A DNA stretch of 64,000 nucleotides from the NCBI RefSeq assembly GCF_000423505.1, contig NZ_KE384027.1, positions 559,140 through 623,139 on the forward strand, read 5' to 3'. The DNA comes from Pseudoclavibacter soli DSM 23366 (GTDB taxonomy: Bacteria; Actinomycetota; Actinomycetes; Actinomycetales; Microbacteriaceae). The notes under the pieces were generated by a model, which saw nothing but the letters and a program-made list of their open reading frames with translations, had not been told where the DNA came from and did not search any database. Shown piece by piece: positions 28,498 to 38,027 of this stretch (position 1 is the stretch's first letter; each line of letters starts with the position of its first letter). The position numbers and the translations under genes are program-made.

Positions 28498-29832
28498 GTG
28501 GCCTCACGAGTGCTGACCGGTCTGGTGGGCGGTGCCTTCGCGTTGGCGTCAGTGTTCGCAATGGGGCTGCCGGCAGTGGCCGACGTCGATGTCTCCGCAC
28601 CCACGTGGGACGAAGTGCGAGCTGCCGAAAGCGATCAGGCGCAGCGCACAGCCATGCAGCAGCGCATTCAGCAGGTTCTCGACGCGTATGACGCTGAGTA
28701 CCAAAGCGCTGCATCCAGCTATCAGAGCGCAGCGCAGGCCGCGGCTGTCGCACAACAGACTCTGGGCGACACTGTGGTGAGTTTCGTCGAGCTGCAGGAA
28801 CAAATCGAACAGGCCAAGAGCAAAGCGGAGCAGTCGAAGCGACAGGCTGGCTCTATCTCTGTGCAACTGTATCGTTCCGGCGGCATTGGCACCGGAACTG
28901 AGGCGGCGGCGATCGCCAGCGTCGAAGACCCAGATGCTGCGTTGAAGAAGATGGCTGCGCTTGATCGACTGGGCGGACAGTTCACTGACACACTCGACAG
29001 CGCTGTTGCTGATGCCAACACCCTGCAATCACTGAGTGACACTCTCGAGCAGCAGAAGAATGCCCTCCAAGATCTCTCTGACCAGGCACAGACCAAAGCC
29101 GATACCGCTGCGCAGGCGCAGTCGACGGCTTACAGCCTGTACAGCGGTCAGTCGGATCAGGTGGTGCAGTTGAGTGCTCAGCTCGCCGAGCTGCAGGGCA
29201 GGGATGCCGAAGCGGCGGCGGCTCAAGTCTCGGCGCAGCGTGCGCAGACAGCCGCTTCCATCGCGCCGGTGGCTGGAGGCACCCAGGCTGATGAGGCCAG
29301 GGGTGCGGTGACGCCGGTGGCCACAACGCCGAGTACGAGCAGCTCGTCATCTAGCGGCACGACGACACCGGCTGCGACCACGCCGAGTACGCCCGGGTCG
29401 AGCTCATCATCTTCGTCATCGACAAGCGGTTCGTCGGCATCTTCAGGGAGCTCATCTGCGGGCAGCTCGTCTTCGAGCTCGTCGTCAAGTAGGGGCGCCG
29501 CGGTGGTGGCTACCGCTCGACTGTACTTGGGCGTGCCTTATGTCTGGGGTGGAACGACTCCGGCAGGTTTCGACTGCTCTGGCTTCACCAACTATGTCTA
29601 TGCCAAGAACGGCATATCTTTGCCGCGAGTGTCACAGTCGCAGATGAACTCAGGGCGAGCAATATCATATGGAGAAGCTCAGCCCGGCGATCTCGTCTGG
29701 ATGAACTCTGGTGGCCACGTGGGTATTTATCTCGGAGGCGGAATGGTCATTCACGCCTCGAAGCCGGGAGATTTCGTGAAGATTTCTCCGGTCAGCGTGT
29801 GGTCAGACGCTCATTTCCGTCGTCTCTGGTGA
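28498..29832 (+). CDS. Secreted NlpC/P60 peptidoglycan endopeptidase
   Basis: Predicted to cut peptide stems of peptidoglycan, as RipA/RipC-type enzymes do in cell separation. From GTG 28498 (AAGGAG 7 bases upstream) it has 444 residues: a signal peptide (about 1-28, ending PAVADV), a long coiled coil rich in Gln/Ala (35-245), a low-complexity Ser/Thr/Gly linker (about 275-335), and an NlpC/P60 domain. Catalytic residues are Cys360 (DCSGF), His407 (GGHVGIYL) and His419 (MVIHASKPGD). The coiled coil may receive an FtsEX-type activator, as in related hydrolases; this is inference. manA follows after 28 bases. Confidence 0.92.
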   Translation: MASRVLTGLVGGAFALASVFAMGLPAVADVDVSAPTWDEVRAAESDQAQRTAMQQRIQQVLDAYDAEYQSAASSYQSAAQAAAVAQQTLGDTVVSFVELQEQIEQAKSKAEQSKRQAGSISVQLYRSGGIGTGTEAAAIASVEDPDAALKKMAALDRLGGQFTDTLDSAVADANTLQSLSDTLEQQKNALQDLSDQAQTKADTAAQAQSTAYSLYSGQSDQVVQLSAQLAELQGRDAEAAAAQVSAQRAQTAASIAPVAGGTQADEARGAVTPVATTPSTSSSSSSGTTTPAATTPSTPGSSSSSSSSTSGSSASSGSSSAGSSSSSSSSSRGAAVVATARLYLGVPYVWGGTTPAGFDCSGFTNYVYAKNGISLPRVSQSQMNSGRAISYGEAQPGDLVWMNSGGHVGIYLGGGMVIHASKPGDFVKISPVSVWSDAHFRRLW

Positions 29833-29860
29833 TGCTGACGACGAAACGGGCGGTTCGCCC

Positions 29861-31126
29861 ATGTCAGTGATCATCGACAACGAACCCCGCGATTACGCGT
29901 GGGGCGGGCCGAGGGCAATCCAAAATCTTCGGGGGCAGCCCTCCATCGCGTATCACACGAGTCGGCATACTTCGGCAGGATGGGCGAATACCGATCCAGC
30001 CGCGCCCGAAGCCGAGTTGTGGCTGGGTACACACCCGTCGTGGCCATCCATCGTCGTGAGCGAACCTTTCGAGGGAATCACCCTGCCTGAGGCGCTCAAG
30101 GCCTGTGAGCAGCCTGCTGAACTCGGGTACCTGCTCAAGCTGCTCACCGTAGAACGCCCGCTGAGCTTGCAAGTGCATCCCGATGACGCCCAGGCTCGTG
30201 ACGGATACGCACGTGAGAACGCAATGGGCATCCCGGTGGGTGACGCCACCCGAAACTATCGTGATCCTCACCCGAAGCCGGAAATGCTGCTGGCGCTTTC
30301 GGATCAGTTCGAACTCTGTGCGGGAATCCGCGAGATCGACGACATCTTGATCGACCTGCGGCGTGCTGGGCGCAGCGCCGAACGAGACGGATCGGCAACG
30401 CGTATGCTGCGGGCGATTTGGCAGGAGTTCGCGGACACCCTGATTGATCAGCGCACGGTTGATCGTGCCGTGCACTGGCTGCTCGACGACGGCGCGAGCC
30501 GTGCTGCGGAGGTGACCGAGGCGATCGTGCAGCGCAGCCGCCGTGGAGCTTCGACGTTCGGTATCGAGCGAGACACGCTGATCCGTCGTCTCGACGAGTG
30601 TTTTCCAGGCGATGTCGGCATTGCGCTGAGTCTGCTCCTGAGGCATGAACTACTGCGCCGAGGGCAGGCGATCTACCTCGAACCCGGCACGCCCCACTTC
30701 TATATCCGCGGTGCCGGTATTGAGCTGATGGGGCCCAGTGACAATGTTGTGCGCGCTGGGCTCACGGGCAAGCATGTCGACAGGCTTGAAGCCATGCGCC
30801 TCATGAAGACGGTGCCCAGCGCTCCTCGCCACCTCTTTGAGTATCACAAGGGTGCGACCACTGTCTTCCATGCTGCGGGTGCTGGGTTACGGCTGGCTCA
30901 CGCGACGGCAAGAGCAGGAGAGCACATCGCGCTGCCGTTTGAGGCGGGGGATGCCGTATACGTACTGAGTGGCTCCGCAGTCGTCGACGATCGCGATGGA
31001 AGTCGTCAGACGTTACGCCATGGGCAGGCAGCGATTCTCATAGATGCTCTGCGGCTTGAATTGCACGGCGGCGAACACGAGCGTGCACAGCTCGTGCTCG
31101 CTGGCGCCACCGTGCCGGAGGCCTGA
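29861..31126 (+). CDS. manA: Mannose-6-phosphate isomerase, class I
   Basis: It interconverts fructose-6-P and mannose-6-P, feeding GDP-mannose and surface glycans. It has 421 residues. The start NEPRDYAWGGPRAIQNLRG, zinc ligands in LQVHPDDAQ and HPKPEMLLAL, and LEPGTPHFYIRGAGIELMGPSDNVVRAGLTGKHVD with the conserved Arg are present. The ribosome-binding site is weak. It lies immediately before the polysaccharide cluster, which fits a role in sugar supply. Confidence 0.95.
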   Translation: MSVIIDNEPRDYAWGGPRAIQNLRGQPSIAYHTSRHTSAGWANTDPAAPEAELWLGTHPSWPSIVVSEPFEGITLPEALKACEQPAELGYLLKLLTVERPLSLQVHPDDAQARDGYARENAMGIPVGDATRNYRDPHPKPEMLLALSDQFELCAGIREIDDILIDLRRAGRSAERDGSATRMLRAIWQEFADTLIDQRTVDRAVHWLLDDGASRAAEVTEAIVQRSRRGASTFGIERDTLIRRLDECFPGDVGIALSLLLRHELLRRGQAIYLEPGTPHFYIRGAGIELMGPSDNVVRAGLTGKHVDRLEAMRLMKTVPSAPRHLFEYHKGATTVFHAAGAGLRLAHATARAGEHIALPFEAGDAVYVLSGSAVVDDRDGSRQTLRHGQAAILIDALRLELHGGEHERAQLVLAGATVPEA

Positions 31127-31256
31127 CTCATCAGCGTGACGTGAGAGGTATTAGTGCGGTGGTGCATTCGATCCCAAGTAGGAATGATTTTTGGGGTGGT
31201 TTCATCTCATGGCTCAGACGCATCGCACCAAAGCGACTATGGTAGACATCTTTTTC

Positions 31257-31279
31257 ATACGCGATGACTGGGCTATAGT
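31257..31279 (+). promoter_or_regulatory. Possible promoter of the polysaccharide cluster
   Basis: TATAGT (31274-31279) is a good -10 box, 17 bases after a weak TTTTTC -35 that begins near 31251. It sits in the 252-base gap after manA, about 100 bases before the sugar-transferase gene. The rest of the gap shows nothing recognisable. Confidence 0.4.
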
Positions 31280-31378
31280 TAACCTCTGTCGCTGAGAACA
31301 GCCGTTTTGAGCGTATAGCTGCTCAGGGAATCACCTCTGAAGCCATCGAAGGGGGAATGCTTTGAGGCGACAGCGCTG

Positions 31379-32866
31379 ATGGGTGCAGCAATGGCCGTTT
31401 CACAGTCGTCCAACGGTTCACGTAGTGCGCGACGCACGGATCTGCTCCGTCCGTACATAATCCGCCTGCTCATGACCGATGCACTAGTCATTATGTTGAC
31501 TATGTCGTTTGCGCACCTTGTGCGTTTCGGCGTCGACGACCCTGACGTGGGGCCAACGATTTGGCTCGAACATCTGCAGCTGAGCTACTTGCCTATCACC
31601 GCGATTCTCGTTGCCTTGTGGCTGTTGGTGTTGGCTGCCTATCACACCTACGACGCACGCTACCTCGGCTCAGGAACTGAGGAGTATCGCAACGTCGGAG
31701 GCGCAACATTCCTGTTATTCGGCGGACTCGCAGTGTTCAGCTACCTGGCAAAACTGCAGATCTCTCGTGGGTACTTTCTGATCGCGTTCCCTCTGGGCCT
31801 CGTGCTGTTGCTGATCGGGCGGTGGCTGTGGCGCAAATGGTTGAATCGCCAGCGCGCAGCAGGTCGATACGTCACAAGAGCCATCATCGTTGGAGGTCTA
31901 AATACGGCTGCAGCCATCGCCAAAGAAGTTGCTGCGAGCCCTGACTCTGGTTTGAAAGTAGCTGGCTGTTGCGTCGCAGATCACCTTGAGGAGAAGGTCT
32001 TGCCGGGTACCGATGTTCCGGTTCTTGGCACGCTTGATGACTACATGCAAGCTGCTGACCAGACTGATGCCGACACGATCATCCTTACGTCGTCGAGGCA
32101 TCTGACGCCGGCCAAGGTGCGCCGCATCAGCTGGAGCCTTGAGCCCACACAGCGGCATTTAGTGCTCGCGCCGAGTCTGGTCGATGTCGCGGGGCCGCGC
32201 ATTCACGTGCGCCCGATGGCCAGCATGTCGCTCATGCACGTCGAGACCCCTCGATTTGACGGCCGCACCCAACTAATCAAGCGTGCTTTCGATCTCGTAG
32301 CCTCCAGCTTGGGGTTGATCATTTTGTCACCGCTGTTCGCGCTGGTCGCCGTAGTCGTGAAGGCTCAAGACGGTGGGCCTGTGTTCTTCAAACATCGTCG
32401 GGTCGGCCGCGGCGGTGAGCATTTTAAAATGTGGAAATTCCGTTCTATGCGGGTCAACGCAGACGCTGAGCTCCATACCCTGCTTGACAAGCAAGGTAAG
32501 ACAGGAAAGCCATTATTCAAGATCGATGACGACCCACGAATCACTCGGTTCGGTCACTTCATTCGAAAGACCTCCATCGACGAGCTGCCGCAACTCATCA
32601 ACGTATTGAAGGGTGACATGAGCTTGGTCGGGCCGAGACCACAGGTCGATGCGGAGGTCGCGTTGTATGACAAAAGCGCTGCCCGTCGACTGAATGTGCG
32701 CCCTGGGGTTACTGGTCTCTGGCAGGTGAGTGGTAGGTCGAACCTAACTTGGGAAGAAGCGATCAGGCTTGATCTGTACTATGTAGAGAACTGGTCGTTT
32801 GTGGGCGACTTGCAGATTCTCTTTCGCACGTTCAGAGCAGTTTCGAAAGCTGAAGGGGCAAAGTGA
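31379..32866 (+). CDS. Polyprenyl-phosphate sugar-1-phosphate transferase (WbaP/CpsE type)
   Basis: This enzyme should start the repeat unit by moving a sugar phosphate onto undecaprenyl phosphate. It has 495 residues: four N-terminal hydrophobic helices (about 25-150), a Rossmann-like CoA-binding-type domain (VTRAIIVGGLNTAAAIAKEV), a fifth membrane segment (about 300-325), and the catalytic domain with KRAFDLVASSLGLI, KMWKFRSM, RKTSIDELPQLINVLKGDMSLVGPRPQ and the C-terminal RLNVRPGVTGLWQVSGRSNLTW. The ATG at 31391 is an alternative start. It overlaps the next gene by 4 bases, so the two are co-transcribed. Confidence 0.93.
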   Translation: MGAAMAVSQSSNGSRSARRTDLLRPYIIRLLMTDALVIMLTMSFAHLVRFGVDDPDVGPTIWLEHLQLSYLPITAILVALWLLVLAAYHTYDARYLGSGTEEYRNVGGATFLLFGGLAVFSYLAKLQISRGYFLIAFPLGLVLLLIGRWLWRKWLNRQRAAGRYVTRAIIVGGLNTAAAIAKEVAASPDSGLKVAGCCVADHLEEKVLPGTDVPVLGTLDDYMQAADQTDADTIILTSSRHLTPAKVRRISWSLEPTQRHLVLAPSLVDVAGPRIHVRPMASMSLMHVETPRFDGRTQLIKRAFDLVASSLGLIILSPLFALVAVVVKAQDGGPVFFKHRRVGRGGEHFKMWKFRSMRVNADAELHTLLDKQGKTGKPLFKIDDDPRITRFGHFIRKTSIDELPQLINVLKGDMSLVGPRPQVDAEVALYDKSAARRLNVRPGVTGLWQVSGRSNLTWEEAIRLDLYYVENWSFVGDLQILFRTFRAVSKAEGAK

Positions 32867-34584
32867 ATCACGACGGTGAAATGGATGCGAGCGCGGTACA
32901 ACCAAAACCGGATCCTCGCGCTGATACTATCGCCCCTGCTTGGGTCCTCATTCCTGCTCGAGGCGGGTCAGTAAGTGTGCCAAGAAAGAATGTTCGACTC
33001 GTGGCAGGTCAACCGCTCATCTCCTATGTGATCACGACGGCGCTGCAAGTCGTGGACTCTCGCCATGTGATTGTCATTACCGACGATCGGCAAATAGAAG
33101 ATGTGAGCCGAGCAACAGGTGCGTCTGTGATTTTTGAAACCCAGTCAACTCCATCCGAGGAGACTCTCGACGAAAAGATTCTTCGAAACCTTCCAATATT
33201 GATAAGTATGGGCGCAACCGATGCTGATGTGATTGTCACGGTTCAGCCGACCTCACCTCTACTAACGCAAGAGACGTTGCTCAAAGCGATATCAATCGTC
33301 GGCACAGGTCAAGCGCATACTGCGATGACTGTGACTGATGACCGCCATCTAAGTTGGACTCAAGACGAGGATGGCCACGCGAAGGCACTGTACAAAGCCC
33401 GCGTTAATCGCCAGTACCTTCCCTTGGAATTCCGAGAAACTGGAGGCGCGATAGCGAGTCGTCTCGGAGATGCCCTTAGCTCAGGTACACGAGTCGTGCC
33501 TCCTGTGGCCCTAGTGCCAGTCTCCGCGCAAGAAGCGATCGACATCGACCATTTCGGGGACCTTTATGTGGCGGCTCACTTCTTAACGCGGCGGCGTATC
33601 GTCATTCGAGTTGATGCTGGTCCGAGCCTTGGCATGGGGCATGTGTATCGTGCATTAGCCTTGGCCACTGAGCTCGCACGCCACGAAATCCTAGTGGTCA
33701 CTAGGGCAGATCATGAGCTGGGTGCAGAGTTTTTCTCACGTTTTCCGTATAACGTCCATGAGGTCGCTGATGACGAAGAGTTCTTTGACGTACTGAGCGA
33801 TTTCGCACCAGATCTGACTGTTTTAGATATCCTTGACACGACTTCTGCGTTCATTGAGCGCATTCGGGCGAGTGCACCCGCTACTAAGGTGGTCAGCTTT
33901 GAAGACACCGGCGAAGGAGCTCAGCATGTTGACTTGTTGGTTGCGGAGTTCATCGACAACCATGAAGTGCCCGAGTCACGGCAACTTCGTGGAATTGAAT
34001 ACTCGCTACTGTCGCCACACTTTGAGACGGTGTCCGCAGATCATGCACCTGCGGACAAAGTAGGACACATCCTCGTCCTGTTTGGTGGCACTGATCCATC
34101 AGATCTCGCCAAACGCTCGTTAGAAGCGCTAGCACAGCTGCGGTTCGCTGGTGCGGTGACTGTCGTACGAGGACTCGGTGCTTCCCCCCTTGAGGCGCCT
34201 CAAGATCTGCCGTATTCGTTAGAAATCCTCAACGACGTGAGATATATGCCTAGCGTCATGCAGCGCGCCGATATAGCGCTGACCTCTGCAGGGCGAACAA
34301 TTATCGAACTTGCTTCTCTCGGGATACCTTCGGTTTGCATTGCTCAGAATGAGCGAGAGATGACTCATACGCATGCCTGTGAAGAAAACGGCGTGTACAT
34401 GCTGGGGCTTGGATCTGCCTTGCGTGATGATGAGATTCGCGAAGGCATTCGCTTGATGCTAAATGGCGATGTTCGCCTGCAACTGGCGAATCTTGCGCGT
34501 CTTTCAGGAAGTCGGCGAAGTAACCGTCGTACAGTTGAAACTATCTTAGACAGAGTCGGCCTAAATGTATTTCCGAATCTGTGA
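32863..34584 (+). CDS. Fused CMP-nonulosonate cytidylyltransferase and PseG-like hydrolase
   Basis: A 573-residue two-domain protein. Residues 25-240 look like a CMP-sialic acid synthetase (NeuA/PseF/LegF): IPARGGSVSVPRKN (30-43), VTVQPTSPLL (126-135), and the metal-binding DIDHFGDL (227-234). Residues 245-570 resemble PseG, the UDP-sugar hydrolase of pseudaminic acid synthesis: RIVIRVDAGPSLGMGHVYRA with His260 at the catalytic position, LFGGTDPSDLAKRS, and SAGRTIIELASLGIPSVCIA. The first loop has SVS where most relatives have SKG/SQG. With the NeuB gene that follows 29 bases later it should make a CMP-activated nonulosonic acid. The domain join is direct, with no stop or frameshift between the two parts. 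Confidence 0.87.
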   Translation: MNHDGEMDASAVQPKPDPRADTIAPAWVLIPARGGSVSVPRKNVRLVAGQPLISYVITTALQVVDSRHVIVITDDRQIEDVSRATGASVIFETQSTPSEETLDEKILRNLPILISMGATDADVIVTVQPTSPLLTQETLLKAISIVGTGQAHTAMTVTDDRHLSWTQDEDGHAKALYKARVNRQYLPLEFRETGGAIASRLGDALSSGTRVVPPVALVPVSAQEAIDIDHFGDLYVAAHFLTRRRIVIRVDAGPSLGMGHVYRALALATELARHEILVVTRADHELGAEFFSRFPYNVHEVADDEEFFDVLSDFAPDLTVLDILDTTSAFIERIRASAPATKVVSFEDTGEGAQHVDLLVAEFIDNHEVPESRQLRGIEYSLLSPHFETVSADHAPADKVGHILVLFGGTDPSDLAKRSLEALAQLRFAGAVTVVRGLGASPLEAPQDLPYSLEILNDVRYMPSVMQRADIALTSAGRTIIELASLGIPSVCIAQNEREMTHTHACEENGVYMLGLGSALRDDEIREGIRLMLNGDVRLQLANLARLSGSRRSNRRTVETILDRVGLNVFPNL

Positions 34585-34613
34585 TGATCGACACCAGATG
34601 AAAGTGAGCACCT

Positions 34614-35666
34614 GTGTCAACCCAAATGATGCAACGAACCTATTGTGACCCCTACATCATCGCTGAGATTGGCGTGAACCATGAGGGTTCGCTCGATCGC
34701 GCCAAACGAATGATTGACGGTGTTGCACGTGCGGGCGGTCATGCCGCCAAGTTCCAGACCTACAAGGCCGCAACTTTGGCAAGTAAGACGACCAGCCCGG
34801 CCTATTGGGACACGAGCAAAGAGTCGACACCGTCACAGTTCGAGTTGTTCAGTAAGTATGACTCTTTTGGCGAAAAAGAATATCTAGCTCTGGCCCAGCA
34901 CTGTGCCGATAATGGAATCGACTTCCTCTCAACGCCATTCGACTTGACCTCAGTCAGCTTCTTGGCTCCACTCATGCCGGCAATAAAAATCGCCTCAGCC
35001 GACCTCACTAATATTCCACTTCTCAGAGAGGTCGCAGCAACGGGGAGCCCCGTTATCATGTCCGTGGGTGCATCGACTTTCGATGAAATAGACCGCTCTG
35101 TCGATGTGCTAAAGACAAGCGGAGCAGCAGAGATTTGTCTCCTGCACTGCGTGCTGAAATACCCTACTCCGTCTGAAGATGCGAATCTCCGAGTTATAAG
35201 CTCTCTGACTGCTCGATATGGTGATACCGCGACTATCGGATACTCTGATCATGTTGCACCTGAAGCAGACGGCAGCGTCCCCGCACTGCTGCTGGCAAGC
35301 GCCTTGGGTGCTCGTGTTCTGGAGAAACATTTTACAGATGACCGGACAGCACCCGGAAACGACCATTATCATGCCTTCGATGAAAAAGGGCTCCTCCATT
35401 TTACCCAAGCGCTGAAGGAGCAACGCGAACTCGCGGGGTCGGACGCCCCAGATATTGATTCTCAGCGCTCGGCTATCGCGAATGCGCGCCGACGAATATT
35501 CCTGGCACGGGACCTTCACGCAGGGGAAGTGATCGCGCCGGAGGCACTTATCCCGCTCAGAGCCGATGATGGGATCGAGATTGCTGAATGGGATTCAGTT
35601 GTTGGCAGGCGAATACGCTGTGCGCGTTTTGCTGGGGATCCGCTAAATGTAGACGATATCGAGTAA
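34614..35666 (+). CDS. neuB: Nonulosonic acid synthase (NeuB/LegI/PseI family)
   Basis: It condenses phosphoenolpyruvate with a six-carbon amino sugar to form a sialic-acid-like sugar. It has 350 residues: a TIM barrel (YIIAEIGVNHEGSLDRAKRMIDGVARAGGHAAKFQTYKA; FLSTPFD; KIASADLTNIPLL; IGYSDHV; LEKHFTDDRTAPGNDH) and a C-terminal SAF/antifreeze-like domain (ARRRIFLARDLHAGEVIAPEALIPLR). Sequence alone does not tell whether the product is neuraminic, legionaminic or pseudaminic acid; the fused PseG-like partner favours the last two. It starts with GTG. Confidence 0.92.
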   Translation: MSTQMMQRTYCDPYIIAEIGVNHEGSLDRAKRMIDGVARAGGHAAKFQTYKAATLASKTTSPAYWDTSKESTPSQFELFSKYDSFGEKEYLALAQHCADNGIDFLSTPFDLTSVSFLAPLMPAIKIASADLTNIPLLREVAATGSPVIMSVGASTFDEIDRSVDVLKTSGAAEICLLHCVLKYPTPSEDANLRVISSLTARYGDTATIGYSDHVAPEADGSVPALLLASALGARVLEKHFTDDRTAPGNDHYHAFDEKGLLHFTQALKEQRELAGSDAPDIDSQRSAIANARRRIFLARDLHAGEVIAPEALIPLRADDGIEIAEWDSVVGRRIRCARFAGDPLNVDDIE

Positions 35667-36153
35667 TCCTTTAGAGTTCCGTCGCATAGACCTCGAATTC
35701 AAGGTGAATCACAAGGCTATATCGAGCCATATGCGACTCATGAGTGAGAGGGGTGAGTAGGGGGCAGCAGACGATAGCTGTATACAGTTGCAGAGGTCGT
35801 GCCGTTGAAGGGAAACAGGTAACGCCAACCACGGCGGAAGTCGGACTGTGGAGTTATCAGATGCAGCACCTAGTTCGTGACTCTTCGATAGGTGTCAGTA
35901 GGCGCTTTTCGTTCCTTATAGCAAGAATATGCCTCATCTGGTAGGGATGTGCAAATGCGCATCACTAGTCACACCTCAAAGTGATGACCTTCGAAATCAA
36001 AGCGATTGCCCCACAAGCATGACCCTCATATATGGATCGATGCTCGTATGGAACCAACCCCATGACGGTGTCTTTGGAAATAGAAGAATGGTGCAGAATG
36101 AACGAATGTATCGAATTGATAGTGGTGGAGATGGAGACTCGACGGGAATGTTC
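35667..36153 (+). other. Gene-free A+T-rich gap inside the polysaccharide cluster
   Basis: About 490 bases between neuB and the DUF4422 gene show no conserved reading frame. The next gene's frame is open from 35929, but that part reads as non-conserved sequence. A perfect palindrome CTGTATACAG lies at 35778-35787. The gap may be the remnant of a deleted gene or a junction from assembly of the cluster. Confidence 0.4.
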
Positions 36154-36939
36154 ATGCAGAAGCAAGAAATGAGAGTTCTCGTTGCGACTCATAAACCCTA
36201 TTGGATGCCGCGCGATGACCTCTATCTTCCCATTCAAGTGGGGGCCGCTGTACCGGGTCGGGCGCCAGTGCCGAATACTGTCGCGGACAATAATGGGATA
36301 AACATCAGTGCGAAGAATCCAAGCTATTGTGAGCTGACAGCGCTCTACTGGGCTTGGAAGAATTATGCGGTGCCATACATCGGGCTCGCGCACTATCGCA
36401 GGTACTTTCGCGGTCATGGCGAACGAAAAATCGCGCAAAAAAAAGACTTGGCTAGGCGCCTAGCTCCCGATACGGTACTAGTGCCCAAAAGGCGAAGATA
36501 CTATATCGAAACCGTATACAATCACTATGTTCATGCTCATCACAGCGCGCCGATGGATCTCGCGCTGGATATCATTCGTAGGGACTACCCAGGACAAGTT
36601 GAAGCAAGCGAAAGGGTTATGAACCGAACTTGGCTATATCTATTCAATATGTTCGTAATGTCTAAGCAGAACTTCGATGCATATTGCGAATGGTTATTCG
36701 CAATCCTCGAGGAGATAGAATCTCGAATTGATACATCACACTGGTCTGCCTATGAGACGCGAATGCCAGGCTTTTTAAGCGAACGATTGTTCAATATATG
36801 GCTGGAAGCCAGGGATGACCTAGCAATTGTCGAATGCCCGTACGTCACCCTTGAGAAACAGCATACCGTGGCGAAAGTTGTGAACGTTATTCGAAGGAAG
36901 GTCGATCGCCGCAACATGGGAGCGGGGGAGGCCCCCTGA
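36154..36939 (+). CDS. DUF4422 family glycosyltransferase
   Basis: DUF4422 proteins are predicted glycosyltransferases found in capsule clusters. From ATG 36154 the protein has about 261 residues: MRVLVATHKPYWMPRDDLYLPIQVGA near the start, then NISAKNPSYCELTALYWAWKN, YIGLAHYRRYF and NMFVMSKQNFDAYCEWLFAILEEIE, all family hallmarks. GGGA lies 7 bases before this ATG; the family-conserved part begins right after, so longer starts are unlikely. Its donor and acceptor are unknown. Confidence 0.85.
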   Translation: MQKQEMRVLVATHKPYWMPRDDLYLPIQVGAAVPGRAPVPNTVADNNGINISAKNPSYCELTALYWAWKNYAVPYIGLAHYRRYFRGHGERKIAQKKDLARRLAPDTVLVPKRRRYYIETVYNHYVHAHHSAPMDLALDIIRRDYPGQVEASERVMNRTWLYLFNMFVMSKQNFDAYCEWLFAILEEIESRIDTSHWSAYETRMPGFLSERLFNIWLEARDDLAIVECPYVTLEKQHTVAKVVNVIRRKVDRRNMGAGEAP

Positions 36940-36985
36940 GTAAGAGCTGAAAGAAATAAAGGGACAGACAGGAATTGGAGTAAGC

Positions 36986-37999
36986 ATGCCGGGCAACGAG
37001 ATGGTCGTCTCAGTCATAATTCCGTTCTATAATATCGCGGATTCTGTGCAGTACTGTGTCAAGGCGATTGGCGAGCAAACTTATTCGTCACTTGAGATTA
37101 TCTGCGTAGACGACGGTTCAACCGATGAAACCAGCCAAATACTTGATTCTATGGCAAGTTATGATTCAAGGATCCGAGTATTCCACAATAAAAACGGAGG
37201 TCTCTCAGCCGCGAGAAATTTCGGAATTTCCCAGGCCACAGGAGACTACATTACGTTCGTAGACGGTGACGATCTAGTCAGCCCCATCTATATCGAGTCG
37301 CTCATTCGGGGCGGGAAAATCGACGACGTTGCGCTTGTATACGGACGTGCAAAGACGATCAGTTATGAATGGGCAAAGAGGGGGCAAATCGATTGGGACA
37401 ACGATGTCACGTACACCGTGCTCAATGAGCGCCAACTATACGAGATGTTCATGTATGAAGAGGTTCTTCCGAGTGCTTGGGCTAGACTGGTGCCGCGTGC
37501 ATGCTATGATGACAAATGGTTTCCTGTAGGTCACATCTACGAAGAGATTTCGACGATCGGTAAGTTGGTCGCATCGGGATCTCCGCACGTACTGATCAAC
37601 GAACCGATCTATGGTTACGTGATGAGACAGGATTCGATAGTGCATAAAAGAGAAGTCCGCCCATCTCAAGTGCGTGACTACATAACGGCGCTCAAGGCGT
37701 TCGAAGAGTATGCCTATCGATATGTTCCCTCAACTAGCGCTGCGGCAGTATTCTTTAGGAGCCTTCACTACTCTAGGATTGTCAGGCTCATGGGGAAGGC
37801 CAGCAATGTGAAGGTTTCTAGGTGGCGTCAACCTGCTTGTCATTTTCTTCAGGAAATACGAGACAATATCTCGTCTCTCCTTAGAGATCGCCGAGTCTCA
37901 ATTGGAAATAAGATTCGTTTTATAGTCATCGCGTACTGGCCTTCACAATACGAAAGACTGATCGGGATATATGAAAAATATGTGAGCCGGACAATCTAA
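36986..37999 (+). CDS. Glycosyltransferase family 2
   Basis: A 337-residue GT-A-fold transferase. VSVIIPFYNIADSVQYCVKAIGEQTYSSLEIICVDDGSTDETS opens it, GLSAARNFGISQATGDYITFVDGDD holds the DxD-type metal site (DGDD near residue 94). The C-terminal 120 residues are rich in Arg and hydrophobic residues and may lie on the membrane. It probably adds one sugar of the repeat unit; specificity cannot be read from sequence. A TGGAG site precedes the ATG. Confidence 0.92.
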   Translation: MPGNEMVVSVIIPFYNIADSVQYCVKAIGEQTYSSLEIICVDDGSTDETSQILDSMASYDSRIRVFHNKNGGLSAARNFGISQATGDYITFVDGDDLVSPIYIESLIRGGKIDDVALVYGRAKTISYEWAKRGQIDWDNDVTYTVLNERQLYEMFMYEEVLPSAWARLVPRACYDDKWFPVGHIYEEISTIGKLVASGSPHVLINEPIYGYVMRQDSIVHKREVRPSQVRDYITALKAFEEYAYRYVPSTSAAAVFFRSLHYSRIVRLMGKASNVKVSRWRQPACHFLQEIRDNISSLLRDRRVSIGNKIRFIVIAYWPSQYERLIGIYEKYVSRTI

Positions 38000-38027
38000 T
38001 GGTAGCTTTGGAATTAGGGTAGATCCT

